A stretch of 64,000 nucleotides of DNA from Cucurbitaria berberidis CBS 394.84. Its lineage: Eukaryota > Ascomycota > Dothideomycetes > Pleosporales > Cucurbitariaceae. The notes under the pieces were generated by a model. The model searched no databases. It was given only the letters and a program-made list of their open reading frames with translations, and was not told where the DNA came from. A program made the translations under genes and the position numbers. Positions 1-12,100 of the stretch are shown in pieces (position 1 is the first letter of the stretch; each line of letters begins with the position of its first letter). Location of the stretch: NCBI RefSeq assembly GCF_010015615.1, contig NW_024468935.1:913630-977629 (forward strand), written 5' to 3'.

Positions 1-2706
1 GGGGTCCTCTGTCGCTCGACTTGGGGACGCCCAGCAGCCGGCCGCTGTCGGATTCCCTCGAGATTACGGACGCTCAAAGGAAGCTTGACAATCTTCGATT
101 TGCCCTTCATCCTAGCAGCAACCATGATGAACCTGTCTTCGCGCTTCGCCTCTTCTAATAGCTTCCTCTGCACTTCCTTCTGATATTGTTTTCCAGATAC
201 GTTCTTCGGCTGAAGCGGTTGCGCGGCCTCATCCTTGTTCCTCGTCTGCTTCTTTGACTTATTCTTCTTTCGCCGATTACCCTCTTCGTCCTCCCCGTCG
301 TCGCGACCACGCTTCTGGCCTAGGCGCGGGATCTCGCCAGCCATATCAGGGTCTTGGTAGTATGATTTACCATCTACAGTCGATGGTTCGGCATAGGTAA
401 CATCACCATTCTCGTTAATGTTGCCATTACTGTCTTCTACAGGAGAGTAAGTAATGCCATACCGAGTGTAGGTGTGGTCTTCGTCAACAAATCGTGAATC
501 GAGAGATGGGTCTGCCAACTTGTCCACTTCCGCTTGCTGCATTCGTCGCTGCATTGCACTTTGAGCCATGCCCTCATCTTCCCGTAGCCAGTTCAGGTTG
601 GAAACGCTGAAGTCAACAAGACATTCCACGGAGCGCACATCTGCTACTTTCTTAGTGTCGTGACCGAGAAGGGTTCCCGAAGGTTCGTAGGGGTGCTGTC
701 TAGGATCGCGTCGACATGCACCAGTATTGCAAACCCTCCTGCAATGTGGACATTTCCAATTGGGATTCTCCATGACGTTCACGGGCATCATATCATGCGC
801 CCGGAAGAGGGTTCCGTAGCAGTAAGCTAAGTCGCAGTTGGAGCAAAACGCCATCTTCCACTTGGGGTGTCGGTGAAGGCAGAAGTGGCATGATTTGTAC
901 TTGCTGAGCCATTGTTTTGACTTCTTGTTGGCGACTTTCTTAATGTTACCGTACTCATCTACGATAGGTTCTTCGTCATCGGAAGCTCCTTCAGGCTGCG
1001 GGCTCTTGATGTCGACAAAGGGACGTAACCGTAACTGCTCTTGAGATACTTGGGCCAAGGTCTTCTTGCCAAGATACCTTCGCTCCTCCTGTAGCGGAAG
1101 TGGTGTCTTCTCTGTCATGTGTCCATCAATGTCGATGATTTGAGCACGCCACTCTTCGTATTTATGCAGCAAGTCTTTCCATTTCCACTGCTCAACCCAT
1201 GTGTAGCCCGACTGGCACCCACAGCTCCGACCCATGCAGTAGCAGTCCATGCAGACATCGTAGGGTTCTTCAATCTCGGAGCTGAAGAGGTTCTTGCAAG
1301 ACTTGCAACTGAGGAAACGATTGAAGATATTGCATCTGCAATAGGCGCATGTCACGTTGCTGTCGTACGGCAGAAACTCGGGATGCTCGCGGGAATCCGG
1401 TGCAAACATTTCTGATAATAGAATGTTCTTGTAAAGGTCGAAGAGTCTCTTAAAGTCTCGCTGCACCTGCCGGACCTTTACAGAGTGCTGAATGGCCTCG
1501 GCTTGTTCCCCACCTGACTCGACTTGGGCTCGAGCCGACTTGATGAGACTAGAATACTTCAGTAGTGTATAATAGATGATGGCCTTATTCTTGTATTGTT
1601 CGTCGCGACAGACGACCCGCGAGTTCGGTAGCGCTTCATTCAAGGCGAGCTCAAGAGTCTCGGCAGTCGTGCGATTCCATGCGATCTTCATGGTTCGGGT
1701 ACCACGGTTCCAGACCTGATGCGGAGCCAGAGGCGGGATCAGAATGAAGTCGCCCGGGCGCTGCTCGACCACGTATGTTTTGAAGGGTGCTTTCTTCCAG
1801 GCAATCAGTTGCGCAAAGTGGTTCTCGACTTCGATATCGTGACCCAAGACGGATAGCCAATACTCGGACACAAGGTGTCGGTCTTTGGTCTCCGTCATAA
1901 ACCAGATAGAAGATCCAGGGCGCTCTGGTTTGCCGTCCTCACTGATGTGGCCTGAAGCATTTACCATGATGTTTTGACCCAAGGATGCGCACATCTCTCG
2001 ATGCGCGGGTGTGTATGTGCCCTCGTGGCCGATATAGCACATGAGATTCTCTGCGCGCATATCTGGCGGCAAGCTGCTCATGAGATCTCCAGCGCGTGCG
2101 ATGCCCCGGCCTTTGCGGCCTCCCAACTCGTCCAGTGCGCCAGGCCCATCAACTTCACCCGTGCTCTCATTCAGGTAAAACAGGCCCGATGGGATGTGCT
2201 CTTTCAGCTTGTCTTGCCATACTTGCGGGCAATCTATGTCTTTCAGGTATATGCGCTGGCGCGTTTTGTCTCGATACTGTTCCGGCACATCGAAGAACTG
2301 ATCGGTGAGTCTACTCATATGCTTGAGATAGTGCTTGATGGTGAGAGGTATGTTCTCCTTGCTGGTAAGGTTTCGTGCGTTCTCGACTATAGACAAGTCA
2401 GCATGGCGTCCGGAAAGGGCCTCTAGTCTGTTGCTCACCTTTGTCGCCGTGGTTGTCGCGTAACCATGAGGGGGTAAAGGTCCACGGGTCCAATACCTCC
2501 TCGAAGCCATCGATGACCAGAGGCTTCCCCCCTATTATTACATGCAGCAATATCAACTTCTCGAATTGGTCGACGCCGTTGTTAGCGATCATCTCATATG
2601 AGATACGGTCGACATATTGGAAGTTGTCGGCAGTCTCGACAAACGTTCGGACGTCGAAGTCGGGCGGTATAGGCTCAAAGGAAGCCCGAGGGCGCGCGGC
2701 CGGCAT
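1..2706 (-). CDS. JmjC-domain protein with Cys-rich zinc fingers (putative histone demethylase), 3' end off window
   Basis: Two exons, 2706..2439 and 2386..1, joined across a 52-nt GT-AG intron (2387..2438). The second exon is open to the window edge, so at least 884 residues are present and the C-terminus is missing. The JmjC core shows a metal-ligand pair His218-x-Glu220 in TPAHREM and the distal His312 in PHQVWN, so the Fe(II) facial triad looks intact. A Cys cluster with repeated CxxC pairs follows at about 434-475. A second one, of the zf-4CXXC_R1 type, lies at about 585-650. The tail has basic runs (RRKKNKSKK) that suggest nuclear location. JmjC proteins use 2-oxoglutarate and O2 to demethylate lysines; the substrate here is not predictable. 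The start is the first ATG of the exon and is divergent from COQ2 501 bp away. Confidence 0.85.
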
Positions 2707-3207
2707 CGTGGTCGTTGTTGAAGACCATCTACAGTGGGGTTGCAGGTCGTGCTGTCACCTCCGCGGCGCAATCGCAGTCGCAACGAGGAGCGAGCGCGCC
2801 ACTAGGGGCGAGAGACAGTCGGAGGGACGATTTTGTATTGCCTTCGAACGCCTGCAGTTAATACTGCGACAGCGTCGAGGTAGGCCCAAGGAAGTGGGCG
2901 ACGCGACTGGGAGCTGTGTTGGTGTTGAACGGCTGGAGCTACGGCATCACGTGTCGACGAGAATTAGTGCGCACGGTCCGACCTTCACTTTCCGCACTTC
3001 ACTTTCACCAATAGCGACCAAGTTATAGTAACTCGAGACATCTCGAACATACAATGACTCTCCATATATTCAGGCCTAATCCTGCTTCACGATAGCATCT
3101 TGATCTCCTTTCCTGATTTACCGCACATATATTCACCAAACGTGAGATCTGCGATCCACTCGCGTGCAACAGACGGCGATCTTTCACGACCATACTCTAC
3201 CTCAATC
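2707..3207. promoter_or_regulatory. divergent intergenic region, JmjC gene / COQ2
   Basis: This 501-bp stretch separates two head-to-head ATG starts and must hold both promoters and 5' leaders. It contains no convincing ORF. The coding frame of COQ2 stays open upstream to about 3100, but only a TTG could start there. I see no clear TATA box. Confidence 0.6.
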
Positions 3208-4479
3208 ATGGCTTTCTCACGATATTTCGCGGTCCGATCTGAATCATTGTTATCTTGTAACATTGGCAGACCATCACGATCACAATGGGCTCAGACAAGT
3301 TTAATCTCGCTACGATGGAGAAGAGAGCACTCAGCAACACCAACAGCACCACTATTACCTGCGAGGTATCATCCAAGATCTACACAACTTGTTAGGTCAA
3401 GACGTTTTGAGTCTTTGTTTCAACGCTCGAACATGGCAACGGCGGCCCAAGATATGTCACCAAGAATACTTCCAGAGTATACGCCACCAACCGCAGGCCT
3501 TCTGTCCTACCTGCCCCAAAAGGCTGTTCCGTACGCTGAGTTGATGAGACTTGATAAGCCAACTGGGACATACTATCTTTTCTTTCCATGCCTTTTCAGC
3601 ACACTTCTCGCTGCTACAATGGCCACGCCCATTGCCGCACCATCCGCAGTCATCAGCACGACGGCACTGTTTCTTACCGGAGCTCTTGTGATGAGAGGCG
3701 CTGGCTGCACCATAAACGACCTTTGGGACCGCAACCTCGATCCCCACGTTGAAAGAACACGATTACGTCCGATTGCCAGACGAGCAGTCACACCTCAGCA
3801 GGCTATCGTCTTCTTAGGGGGTCAGCTCACGACGGGTCTAGCCGTTCTTCTTTCGCTCCCATTCGAATGCTTTTGGTATGCGACTCCATCACTTTTGTTC
3901 GTCGCCATCTACCCCTTAGCCAAGAGAGTCACATATTACCCGCAATTCGTTCTTGGACTCACGTTCTCCTGGGGTGCAATGATGGGATTCCCCGCCCTCG
4001 GTGTCGATCTTCTTTCCAATCAAGTTGCGCTCACAGCGGCAGCTTGTCTATACGCTAGCAACGTCGCATGGACAGTTTTATACGACATGATCTATGCGCA
4101 CATGGACATCAAGGATGATGTCAAGGCTGGCATCAAGAGCATCGCGCTCAAACATGAGAAGGAAACCAAAACGATATTGTCAGGTTTGGCTGTAGTGCAG
4201 CTCGGACTGCTGGCTGCCACGGGATCTGTGGCAGGAATGGGACCGGTCTTCTTCGTTGGATCATGCGGAGGCGCCGCGCTTACTCTCGGCACTATGATCA
4301 GGCGAGTCAAATTGAAGGAGGTCAAGAATTGTTGGTGGTGGTTTGTGAACGGCGCATGGTTCACGGGCGGAGCGATCAGCCTTGGCCTGGCTGGCGAGTA
4401 CGTTGCACACCTTTATGGCTGGTATGAACATGGCCCGAAGAATGATAAAGAGCAAGAGCAAAACCTTGTTCCTGTCTAG
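3208..4479 (+). CDS. COQ2: 4-hydroxybenzoate polyprenyltransferase, mitochondrial (UbiA family)
   Basis: Single exon, 423 residues from the ATG at 3208. The enzyme attaches the polyprenyl tail to 4-hydroxybenzoate in ubiquinone synthesis at the mitochondrial inner membrane. The first Asp-rich prenyl-diphosphate motif is NDLWDRNLD (170-178), followed by the basic stretch RTRLRPIARR. The second Asp-rich motif is around YDMIYAHMDIKDD (about 292-304). LMRLDKPTGTYYL precedes the first helix pair. Several hydrophobic helices lie between these motifs. The N-terminal ~100 residues are rich in Arg/Ser and poor in acidic residues, as expected for a mitochondrial presequence. A second Met (MATAAQDM) about 75 residues in is an alternative shorter start. 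Confidence 0.95.
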   Translation: MAFSRYFAVRSESLLSCNIGRPSRSQWAQTSLISLRWRREHSATPTAPLLPARYHPRSTQLVRSRRFESLFQRSNMATAAQDMSPRILPEYTPPTAGLLSYLPQKAVPYAELMRLDKPTGTYYLFFPCLFSTLLAATMATPIAAPSAVISTTALFLTGALVMRGAGCTINDLWDRNLDPHVERTRLRPIARRAVTPQQAIVFLGGQLTTGLAVLLSLPFECFWYATPSLLFVAIYPLAKRVTYYPQFVLGLTFSWGAMMGFPALGVDLLSNQVALTAAACLYASNVAWTVLYDMIYAHMDIKDDVKAGIKSIALKHEKETKTILSGLAVVQLGLLAATGSVAGMGPVFFVGSCGGAALTLGTMIRRVKLKEVKNCWWWFVNGAWFTGGAISLGLAGEYVAHLYGWYEHGPKNDKEQEQNLVPV

Positions 4480-5047
4480 AGGTCTACGGTTCGAAGGTCT
4501 GCAAAGGCAGGCGAGCTGCATAAGGTGTAGGTTCAAGTACCAGCCTCATGATGTATCAACATTGCTTAGTCGCTGAATCGGGTAGAACTACTAACCTTAA
4601 TACCTCAACAGTTTGCAACATAACGCAACCACATTTGTTGCTTGTGATATATATGTAATTTATCGGGCCCGCACATTTTCTAGCTTATTTACATATTTTA
4701 TACACAAATTGATTGAGGTCGTGGAGTCGATCAATTCATTATCGTTGAGATCTTATCTTTTTTGGGAAGTGTGAATAGCCAAATCTGTTAGATTTGAATC
4801 GTTGGGCACATCCAACCATGGAACTGCATCGGACTTATCAGTTATGAAGGGACCTACTAGGCTTCAGTACCATGGTTTACTGTCAACGCACAACAAACAG
4901 CGAACCTACCCGAAAAGCGGCAATAGAATCGTAAACACATGTGCTTTTAGAATTATATCAACACACTAGCGATGGAACATCAACAGGCGCGCGATAGCTT
5001 AAAAGGTGGTCCTAGGGCCGAGGCACTTCTTAACTTGTAATTGCTGT
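4480..5047. other. intergenic, COQ2 3' region and GH16 promoter
   Basis: This 568-bp stretch is AT-richer than its flanks. It should contain the COQ2 3' UTR and the promoter of the GH16 gene. No ORF, repeat or RNA gene was recognised. A B-box-like string near 4530 lacks the final C and has no tRNA fold around it. Confidence 0.5.
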
Positions 5048-6335
5048 ATGATCCTGCGCTATCTAACAGTCATCATGTTTGCTACATCTCGAGCTTTCGC
5101 GATGCTTATGTTTTTAGCTCTTTCTTCAATTGTACCGTCTGTCGTCGCGTCATACGCCCTTCTACATAACTTTACGGGTACTTCTTTTCTATCAGGTTTC
5201 AACTTTTTCTCGGGTTCAGATCCAACTCATGGATTTGTACGGTACGTTGATAAACCTATAAATTACCATGGATGTCTTCGGTGCTCATAGGTTCACGCAA
5301 TTCTCACTACTTAGCAGCTATCAATCCGAAGCCGATGCTCGCTCACAGGACCTAGTCGCTGTTTCGGACAACAGTATTTACATTGGCGTGGACTACAAGA
5401 ACAAAGCGCCAAACGGACGCGCGAGTGTGAGAATAGAGAGCAAGGAATTGTACAAAAAAGGCTTGTTCGTGTTGGATTTGGCACACATGCCTAGTAGTAC
5501 TTGTGGTGAGCCGAATCTTGTGAAAAGCTAGCGCTGAAAAGCAAAGAACGTCAACGACTCATTATCGCTAGGTACTTGGCCCAGTTTCTGGACCTGGGGC
5601 TCCGAGGGGCGTTGGCCCGATCTCGGAGAGATCGGTAAGGCATACTGATTTTACTGTTGGGCGATATAAGGCTGATTGATACTAAACAGACATCATCGAA
5701 GGCATTCATACCAACACCATAAATGCGTTTTCTGTCCATACAGCGGAAGGCTGCTCTATCGATGGAAAGGGTATGTTCTGTGTCTAACGCCCCTCGTTTT
5801 CGTGAAATATAGCTTACAAACATGTGAGGTGCGCTCGGTACACTCAAAACCCTCAACTGCTACATAGGCGCACCAGGTCAACTTTCCAACGCTGGGTGTG
5901 GAACCGAAGCATCCTCCCCCAGCTCTTTCGGGTCACCTTTCAATGCCGCTGGCGGCGGTGTATATGCCATGGAGTGGACTTCGCAGTTCATCAAGATGTG
6001 GTTCTTCCCAAGGAATGCTATTCCAACGGATCTCGATGGTAGCGGTACTGTTGATCCGGCTGGATGGGGTACGCCCCAGGCCAACTTCCAGGGTGCTTGT
6101 GATTTTGACAAGATGTTCGGAGAACAGAGGATTGTACTGGATACTACGTTTTGCGGGGACTGGGCGGGGGCGGTTTGGGATAGTTGGTAAGTATGAAAGT
6201 TCGCTGAACAAAGTGAGAGGCTGATGGTGTACCAGTAAAAAGGTGGGAAGCGATTGCAATACATATGTCGCAAACAATCCGGAGGTGTTCAAGGAGAGCT
6301 ACTGGAGGGTCAACTATTTGAGGATCTTTGAATAG
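5048..6335 (+). CDS. secreted GH16 beta-glucanase (endo-1,3(4)-beta-glucanase type)
   Basis: Six exons: 5048..5241, 5291..5505, 5572..5634, 5690..5770, 5829..6186 and 6236..6335 (336 residues). All phases close and all introns are GT-AG, 49-66 nt. The N-terminus is hydrophobic with a signal-peptide-like core ending near VVASYA. The conserved FFSGSDPTHGFV opening, DLAHMPSSTCGTWPSFW and the catalytic motif GEIDIIEG (nucleophile and acid/base Glu of the ExDxxE signature) are all present. An intron falls inside the catalytic motif (after GEI). Further Cys-containing strands follow (LNCYIGAPGQ, NAGCG, TTFCGDWAG). It probably cleaves mixed-linkage or 1,3-beta-glucans in the wall or outside the cell. 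The acceptor of intron 4 (5828) is the only one that avoids a stop and keeps the Cys motif. Confidence 0.88.
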
Positions 6336-6715
6336 CAGTGAGAGCTCTTCGCTCTTGGACCTCAAAAAAAGCCATCTACCTTAAGCCTATGCATAACAAA
6401 GCGAGTAAATTATTTCAAGCCTTCTTTGTAGCCTAAAATTACTTTGCCTCAGGCGTCATTACGATGGTGAAAAGTTGAGGGAGACGTGTGAGAATGGCAT
6501 ATGCTTACGTCATCGCCCATCCCTGCCAAGGGTCCATTCTGCCATGGACCTCCGCCTTGACAGTAGCTTCTGAACAGACGCCCACTTTACACCACAACCC
6601 CACCATCGTGCCTGAGGTGCTTTATACGAGATCCTATCTCTTCTATAGGCTGGCGCAGGTTCAGGTCACATCATTCTACGCTCAGAGTGCGTGAAGATAC
6701 ACTATAGCTACCACA
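6336..6715. other. intergenic, GH16 3' region / VPS29 promoter
   Basis: A 380-bp stretch between two co-directional genes. I see no gene or repeat in it. Confidence 0.5.
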
Positions 6716-7516
6716 ATGGCGTCGCGACTGGTGCTTGTCTTAGGCGACCTCTTCATACCAGACAGAGCTTCAGTATGTCTCAATAACCGTACATAAACAA
6801 ATCTAGACCTCACAAACTTACAGGCTACATAGGATATACCCGCAAAGGTACACATTCACCACCCTTCATAACCATCCGCAATCCACTGTTCACTACCAAT
6901 AATTTCCCCATCTCACACGCGCATAATAGTTCAAGAAACTCCTTGCTCCTGGCAAAATTGGACAGATTCTCTGCTTGGGCAACTTGACCGACCGCGATAC
7001 CTACGACTTCCTCCGCGCCATTGCGCCTGATCTCCAAATCGTGAAGGGCGATTTCGATGTCGAAGCGCCCAACCTTGCCTTATCGAAGGTAGTAACCCAC
7101 GGTAGCCTACGCATAGGCTTTACGCATGGACACACTATTATACCGCCGGGGGATGGCGACAGCTTGCTGATAGCGGCGCGGCAGATGGATGTAGATGTGT
7201 TATTGTGGGGAGGCACGCATAAGTTCGAAGCATATGAGATGGAGGGCAAGTTCTTTGTCAATCCGGGGAGTGCGACAGGGGCTATGAGTACGAGTTGGTG
7301 GACGGAGGATGAGGATCCTACGCCAAGTTTTGTGTTGATGGACGTAAGTTTGCCATACGAGAACTATACTTGTGAAAGGACCGGCTAACAGCGGAACAGG
7401 TCCAAGGCGATGTCCTCGTGCTATACGTGTACCAGCTCCGCAAAGACGCGGAAGGCAACGAGAACGTTGCAGTGGAGAAGGTGTCATTTCGGAAAAACGG
7501 CGGTGGTGTATCATAG
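6716..7516 (+). CDS. VPS29: retromer subunit Vps29 (calcineurin-like phosphoesterase fold)
   Basis: Four exons: 6716..6772, 6833..6847, 6930..7343 and 7400..7516 (200 residues). Exon 2 is a 15-nt microexon encoding DIPAK; without it the conserved opening GDLFIPDRA...DIPAKFKKLL cannot be formed. Family motifs are GDLFIPDR at the N-terminus, CLGNLTD, VKGDFD, FTHGHTIIP and WGGTHKFEAYE, and NPGSATGA near the C-terminus. Vps29 has a phosphoesterase fold but serves as a scaffold in the Vps26-Vps29-Vps35 cargo complex that returns receptors from endosome to Golgi. The start context is CACAATGG. It is tail-to-tail with HAL2. Confidence 0.95.
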
Positions 7517-7974
7517 CCGCATGGTCGAAGGTCGGCTTCGGTCGGCTGTTTGAGCGCATGCATATCACAGGCACCGAGCGGTTTCACAGCTTCAATATTA
7601 CCCCCTCAAAGATCAAAGGCTTCAACGAATAGGCTCTAGTCGGTGCGCCGTTCTTCTATTCCCTGTCGTGCCACGATAACTGCACATGGTGGTCTTTACG
7701 GCTAGGGGCAGGATCGAGACCATGCAAGCTGCAAATTATATGTCGCTCAAGCAGTTTTGTGTTCCCCTATCTGTCACAGACCCTGGAACTCAGCTGAGGC
7801 TCATGCCATCATCTTCCTTCGTTTACCCCACATTCTCAACAGTGATGTGACCGTTCGGTGAGGCTCTGTAGCACCGCTGTACGCCCTGTCACGGGTTCGC
7901 CTCGCCTCGCCTCGCACAGCATGGAAGCGCTACCCATCTGTGAGGGCCGGAGACCGTCGGTGGACCTTCCTGCA
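7517..7974. other. convergent intergenic region (3' ends of VPS29 and HAL2)
   Basis: A 458-bp stretch between two convergent genes. It holds a short GCCTC tandem near 7902-7916. I see no gene. Confidence 0.5.
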
Positions 7975-9135
7975 TCACTGCGGTCTCCGTCCGAGCACGT
8001 CTTTCACGGCCCGACCAACCTCCTCAAACAAACTCGGCATCGTAGCAATCATGCCCCAATTCCGCTCGCCCTTGATCTGCCTTCCCTGTCCAAAATCAAT
8101 CTGCTCGCCGTTGAAATCACTAATCATTCCACCAGCTTCCTGAAATAGAATGTGTCCACCGGCGTGATCCCATATATAGGTAAATCGGGAGACATTTTTC
8201 GGTACTCGTACCATGACATCTGTGGATCCAAGTGCTAGCGCAATGTACTTGAGCTGCTGCGACCAGAGGACTGTCCCGGGCCAAGTGGCGCCTAGGCTCT
8301 CTGCAACAGCCTTGTGTTCTGGTTGCGAAAGCGATGTCTTTCCCAGTGTGCTTTCGACAAAGTTCAGGCTCGTGGGAGACTTCTCGGCTAGCTGTGTGAG
8401 ATCGATGCGCCGTGGCTCTCCAATTCCTTTCTCTTCCATCTTGCGGACGCAAGTGCCTTGCCCCTTGACAGCAGACAGAACCACACCATACCCGTCCTCA
8501 TCCACTTGATCTTCATGGATCCTGGTAGTCCCCAAGGGGGCATTGACGTCGAAAGCCAGATTGGGACAACCGATGACGCCCACCTTCTCTACACCATCGA
8601 CTAGCAGACAGAGAGCAACAGCATACTGCCGATTTTGCATAAACGATAGCGTGCCGTCAACGGGATCCATAACCCACACTCTACCCGATCTCGTGACTTC
8701 CCCTTTCCCACCAAGATCGATAAGATCGAACATGGCCTCCTTGCTTGCCGGGAAAGATAACGTCAAAGCTCCCTCGTCCCCGCTCCCGCCCGCAGCAGTT
8801 CCGCTCCGCACGTGCTGCACGTCGCTCATTCGGGTCTCCTCCGCATTTTTGGCTTGTAGCACAAGCTGCCAGACTCGGTCCGCCAGAGTCTCATTTGAGC
8901 GGAGTGCATCGGCGCTCTCCTCTCCAATGAATGCATCTTCTGGGAACACGGCGTGCAGGACTGAAATGAGCAGGGCCTGTGCGGCGAAGTCCGCTATCGT
9001 GACGGGAGAATCGTCGGCTTTGGTTTCGGCGGATACATTGTTTTTCAGGCTGCGGAGCACCGATTTCGTCAGGACGGATGCGGCATGGACGACTTGCAAG
9101 GCGAGACGGAGCTCAGCGGAGTATGGTGTTGTCAT
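7975..9135 (-). CDS. MET22: 3'(2'),5'-bisphosphate nucleotidase
   Basis: Single exon, 386 residues, ATG at 9135. It belongs to the inositol monophosphatase superfamily. It hydrolyses 3'-phosphoadenosine 5'-phosphate (PAP) from sulfate assimilation to AMP; yeast Hal2/Met22 is the Li+/Na+-sensitive member. Metal-binding residues visible are GEES (Glu72/Glu73), the signature WVMDPVDGTLSF (Asp157, Asp160) and WDHAGG (Asp323). SPVTIADFAAQ near the N-terminus is typical of the family. The length fits fungal orthologs (350-420). No organelle signal is evident. Confidence 0.94.
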   Translation of the reverse strand: MTTPYSAELRLALQVVHAASVLTKSVLRSLKNNVSAETKADDSPVTIADFAAQALLISVLHAVFPEDAFIGEESADALRSNETLADRVWQLVLQAKNAEETRMSDVQHVRSGTAAGGSGDEGALTLSFPASKEAMFDLIDLGGKGEVTRSGRVWVMDPVDGTLSFMQNRQYAVALCLLVDGVEKVGVIGCPNLAFDVNAPLGTTRIHEDQVDEDGYGVVLSAVKGQGTCVRKMEEKGIGEPRRIDLTQLAEKSPTSLNFVESTLGKTSLSQPEHKAVAESLGATWPGTVLWSQQLKYIALALGSTDVMVRVPKNVSRFTYIWDHAGGHILFQEAGGMISDFNGEQIDFGQGRQIKGERNWGMIATMPSLFEEVGRAVKDVLGRRPQ

Positions 9136-12100
9136 CGTTTAATCGTGTAATGGGTGTTTGTTGACGTGATTGTTGGGGTGTACTATTGGGTTTGGAGATT
9201 AGTTCCGAATGTTTAGTTTTAGATGAGGTGAGGTTCCGCGAGAGCTTAGCGCAGTCGTTAGATCGACAACATGCCACAGCTTTTTTTTCTTGCAGGCAGC
9301 CGCCTTAGGTAGTTTTGTGACTGCTGAAAAGCGAGTACGCCGTAGTGCAACAACAGTCAGGCTACCAAAAGATACCAATTACGGAATGTGGCCGTCGGAA
9401 TCAAGATATACGACCAGGGTATGGACATTCGTGAACGAGCGCGAGTCATCGTCCTGTTCGGATCCGAACAATATGACACAGTGAGACAGACACCAGCCGG
9501 ACCGATTCAATGCATACTAAGGTTGCTGGCCTCACTAGAGATGATGAAGGCTCGCCTCCCCCGAGTATTTCCGCAAGGGTCGCGAACGTTCGGTAGGAGG
9601 TCGCTCCACCACAGTGACTACCAAACGGGCCGACACTCGGGAGATAGTCCTTTAGGGGTCAAGGAGCGTCGAAAGGCGAGACTGTTTAAAAACAGTATTG
9701 ATCTCCGTTACAGCCTGCGAGCCGTGCAGCGTCCGCGATTCCATGCTGATGGGTTACACAGCATCGTTGTTGGTGAACATTGCTTCTTAGTAAGTACCGC
9801 TGAGCATTCCGCATGGTACGTACTCTTGTGTGGTAGTTCCATAGTGTCTCCCGCGAGTCCTCATAGTGCTTAGCAATATAGAAGTCGACAGGTACATGCG
9901 TCATACATAGGTACAGTCGGGTGTATGCTGACCTATAATATAATGCAGGCGCGGGATGGCTAATACTAGTGCATATTGTACATAGTGTGTGAGGAGGCCG
10001 AGACTCGTGGAGTGATGTTGTTGTTTATTATTGACGAGCAACCACGACACTCTACTGTCCTGGCGTCCCTGTCAGTTTACGGCACAACTTAGACACTAGG
10101 AACAATCCGGGCACGATGCGGCACGGGAGCTAAAAACAGGACCTGGCGACTGCAGAAGTTGGCGGTGGGGTTCCCTTTCCCACAAAAACAATGCGGACAC
10201 CAGTCTTGTTCTGTCAGGTATTGCGGCATTGCCAGAAAGAGCACCCTGCGTTCCAAGCATACATCGCAATTTTTCAAAAAGGTAGGCAGCCTCTCCCAGG
10301 CACAGGGGCGGTGCTAGGAAAATAGCGCTTGAGCCTTGGGATAGGGGCTTAAATGGCTCAGAGCTAATGCGCAACAATGTGATTGATTCTCAGCATGGTA
10401 AGATAGGGATACGGATATCCAACAAGCTTGTCAAGCGCGATGATATCGGATCAAGTCTCGTTCCTGCAGCAGCCTGTCGACACCATGATGGTTTCCATCT
10501 TGGCTGTTTAGTGTCGTGCTGAAGTTGGAAGAAGGGGTGTGGGGGTTCGTCATGCTCATTGCTCAAACCGACAAATTATCGAGCCGATCCATCTGCAAGT
10601 CACTCCTAATGGCGTCCCGACACGAACAACGTGCATGACCTTGCAGAAGGCGCATTTCGCAGGCTGTCTGCGAAAGTAGGATCGTTATCTCCCTTTCCGA
10701 AGCCAAGAGAACACCGGAACGCTCATGGCAAGCGTTTTTCTGCAAGACACTAGCGCATGGAGGACGTCTATGCTTCGCTTACACCACTCAGCGCTCAAGC
10801 CGCTTCATCCCAACCGGTCAGGCGGCAGGACCATCCTATTCTTCATCGGGAGTCGGCGAGGGCGAAGCAACTATTGATCGGTGGTCAGAACGCCTGTTTG
10901 GTTGCCCTTTTTGGCTGTTCATGGCTTGCGCAATAGGCATCGACGAAGCCAGAGGTTGGCCTGGATAGGTCCAAGGTGTGCTAGGACTTTGCAGTCGCTA
11001 GTCAGCTACAATAGATGGCAGGTCCTCACGAACATGGCTGCAAATTGTGTTGAGAAGGCATGGTATTAGACCCTACACGACGGTACTGGAAAGGATGTTG
11101 TTTGTCGCAGATCGTTTATGCAGCATCGAGACGAGGTCGCGTCAGCTCGCAAATAGAGATGGCGCAAATAATTATCCGGGCGCGAGCATGTCGTGCCCCT
11201 AGGTTGCGACAGATAACGTCTTCGGTTGTTGCAATGCTCTTTTAGAGGGCTCGTCGACGGTTGATGCGTGATCAGGACGGGACATGAGGATACGGGTGCA
11301 TTCCAAGGTCGCGGTGGGCGCGAAGTGGAATATCTTTCACTCAGCATTCCGTGCGTGCAAAGTTTTGTGCTTACGAGAGATGGGTTGATGTAAGAGGTGT
11401 TGTACTAGGGCTGAGGGCGTCTCACGGACGAGTCCGCTGCATGGGAGCATCATGTCTTCGCTCGTCATTATCACCGATGATAGCGAAGACCGGGCCTAAC
11501 GCTGGGGTAGAGGCGGCTATGTCTAGAGGCCCACAGTGCACACGCTCGACGGATAGCGCCATGGGGGTCCCAGAGATGGCGCAAGCGTGTGTGGACACAC
11601 TTGAACAGTGGCCTGTCGAGCCAGGATAAACGAGCATCGGTCCACTGGTTCAGCATTGGGGGTGGGAGGAGAAGTGGACCCATGACTGCTGAAACCGATA
11701 TCTGGATGGCTCGTTTTGCGCATGCCATTCTGGAATAGGCTCTCGTACCTACATTTGCACGTCAGTCATCTGCCTGGCCGGCGCAGGGTAGAGCAGATGA
11801 CTAGCGAGCAAGGCAAGTCGATTGTTCCGTCATCCATCCAGGGAGTTTGCTAACCGTGGTGTCACTCTCGGTTGCTCGAGCCCATCCCGCGGCCGAAGAG
11901 TTTTGGCCTCCTCCCAGCAGCAACCTATACAGCCAACTAAGGAGCCAACTAGCTGGCGAATCGTCGCAGCGCAGCGCGAGGGCGTGCTGGCAGCACCAGA
12001 AGGGTGGCCAAATGTCTGCCTGGGCGAATAGCAGGCTACAGAGGACGCTCATGGCGCAGGCATGGGCTAGCGCGAGAGGGGGTGCCCAGGTGCATTATTA

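Noticed and set aside
4528..4545. B-box-like string after COQ2
   Set aside because: No cloverleaf can be drawn around it.
9388..9873. 161-codon open frame upstream of HAL2
   Set aside because: No plausible start context, no motif and unnatural composition.
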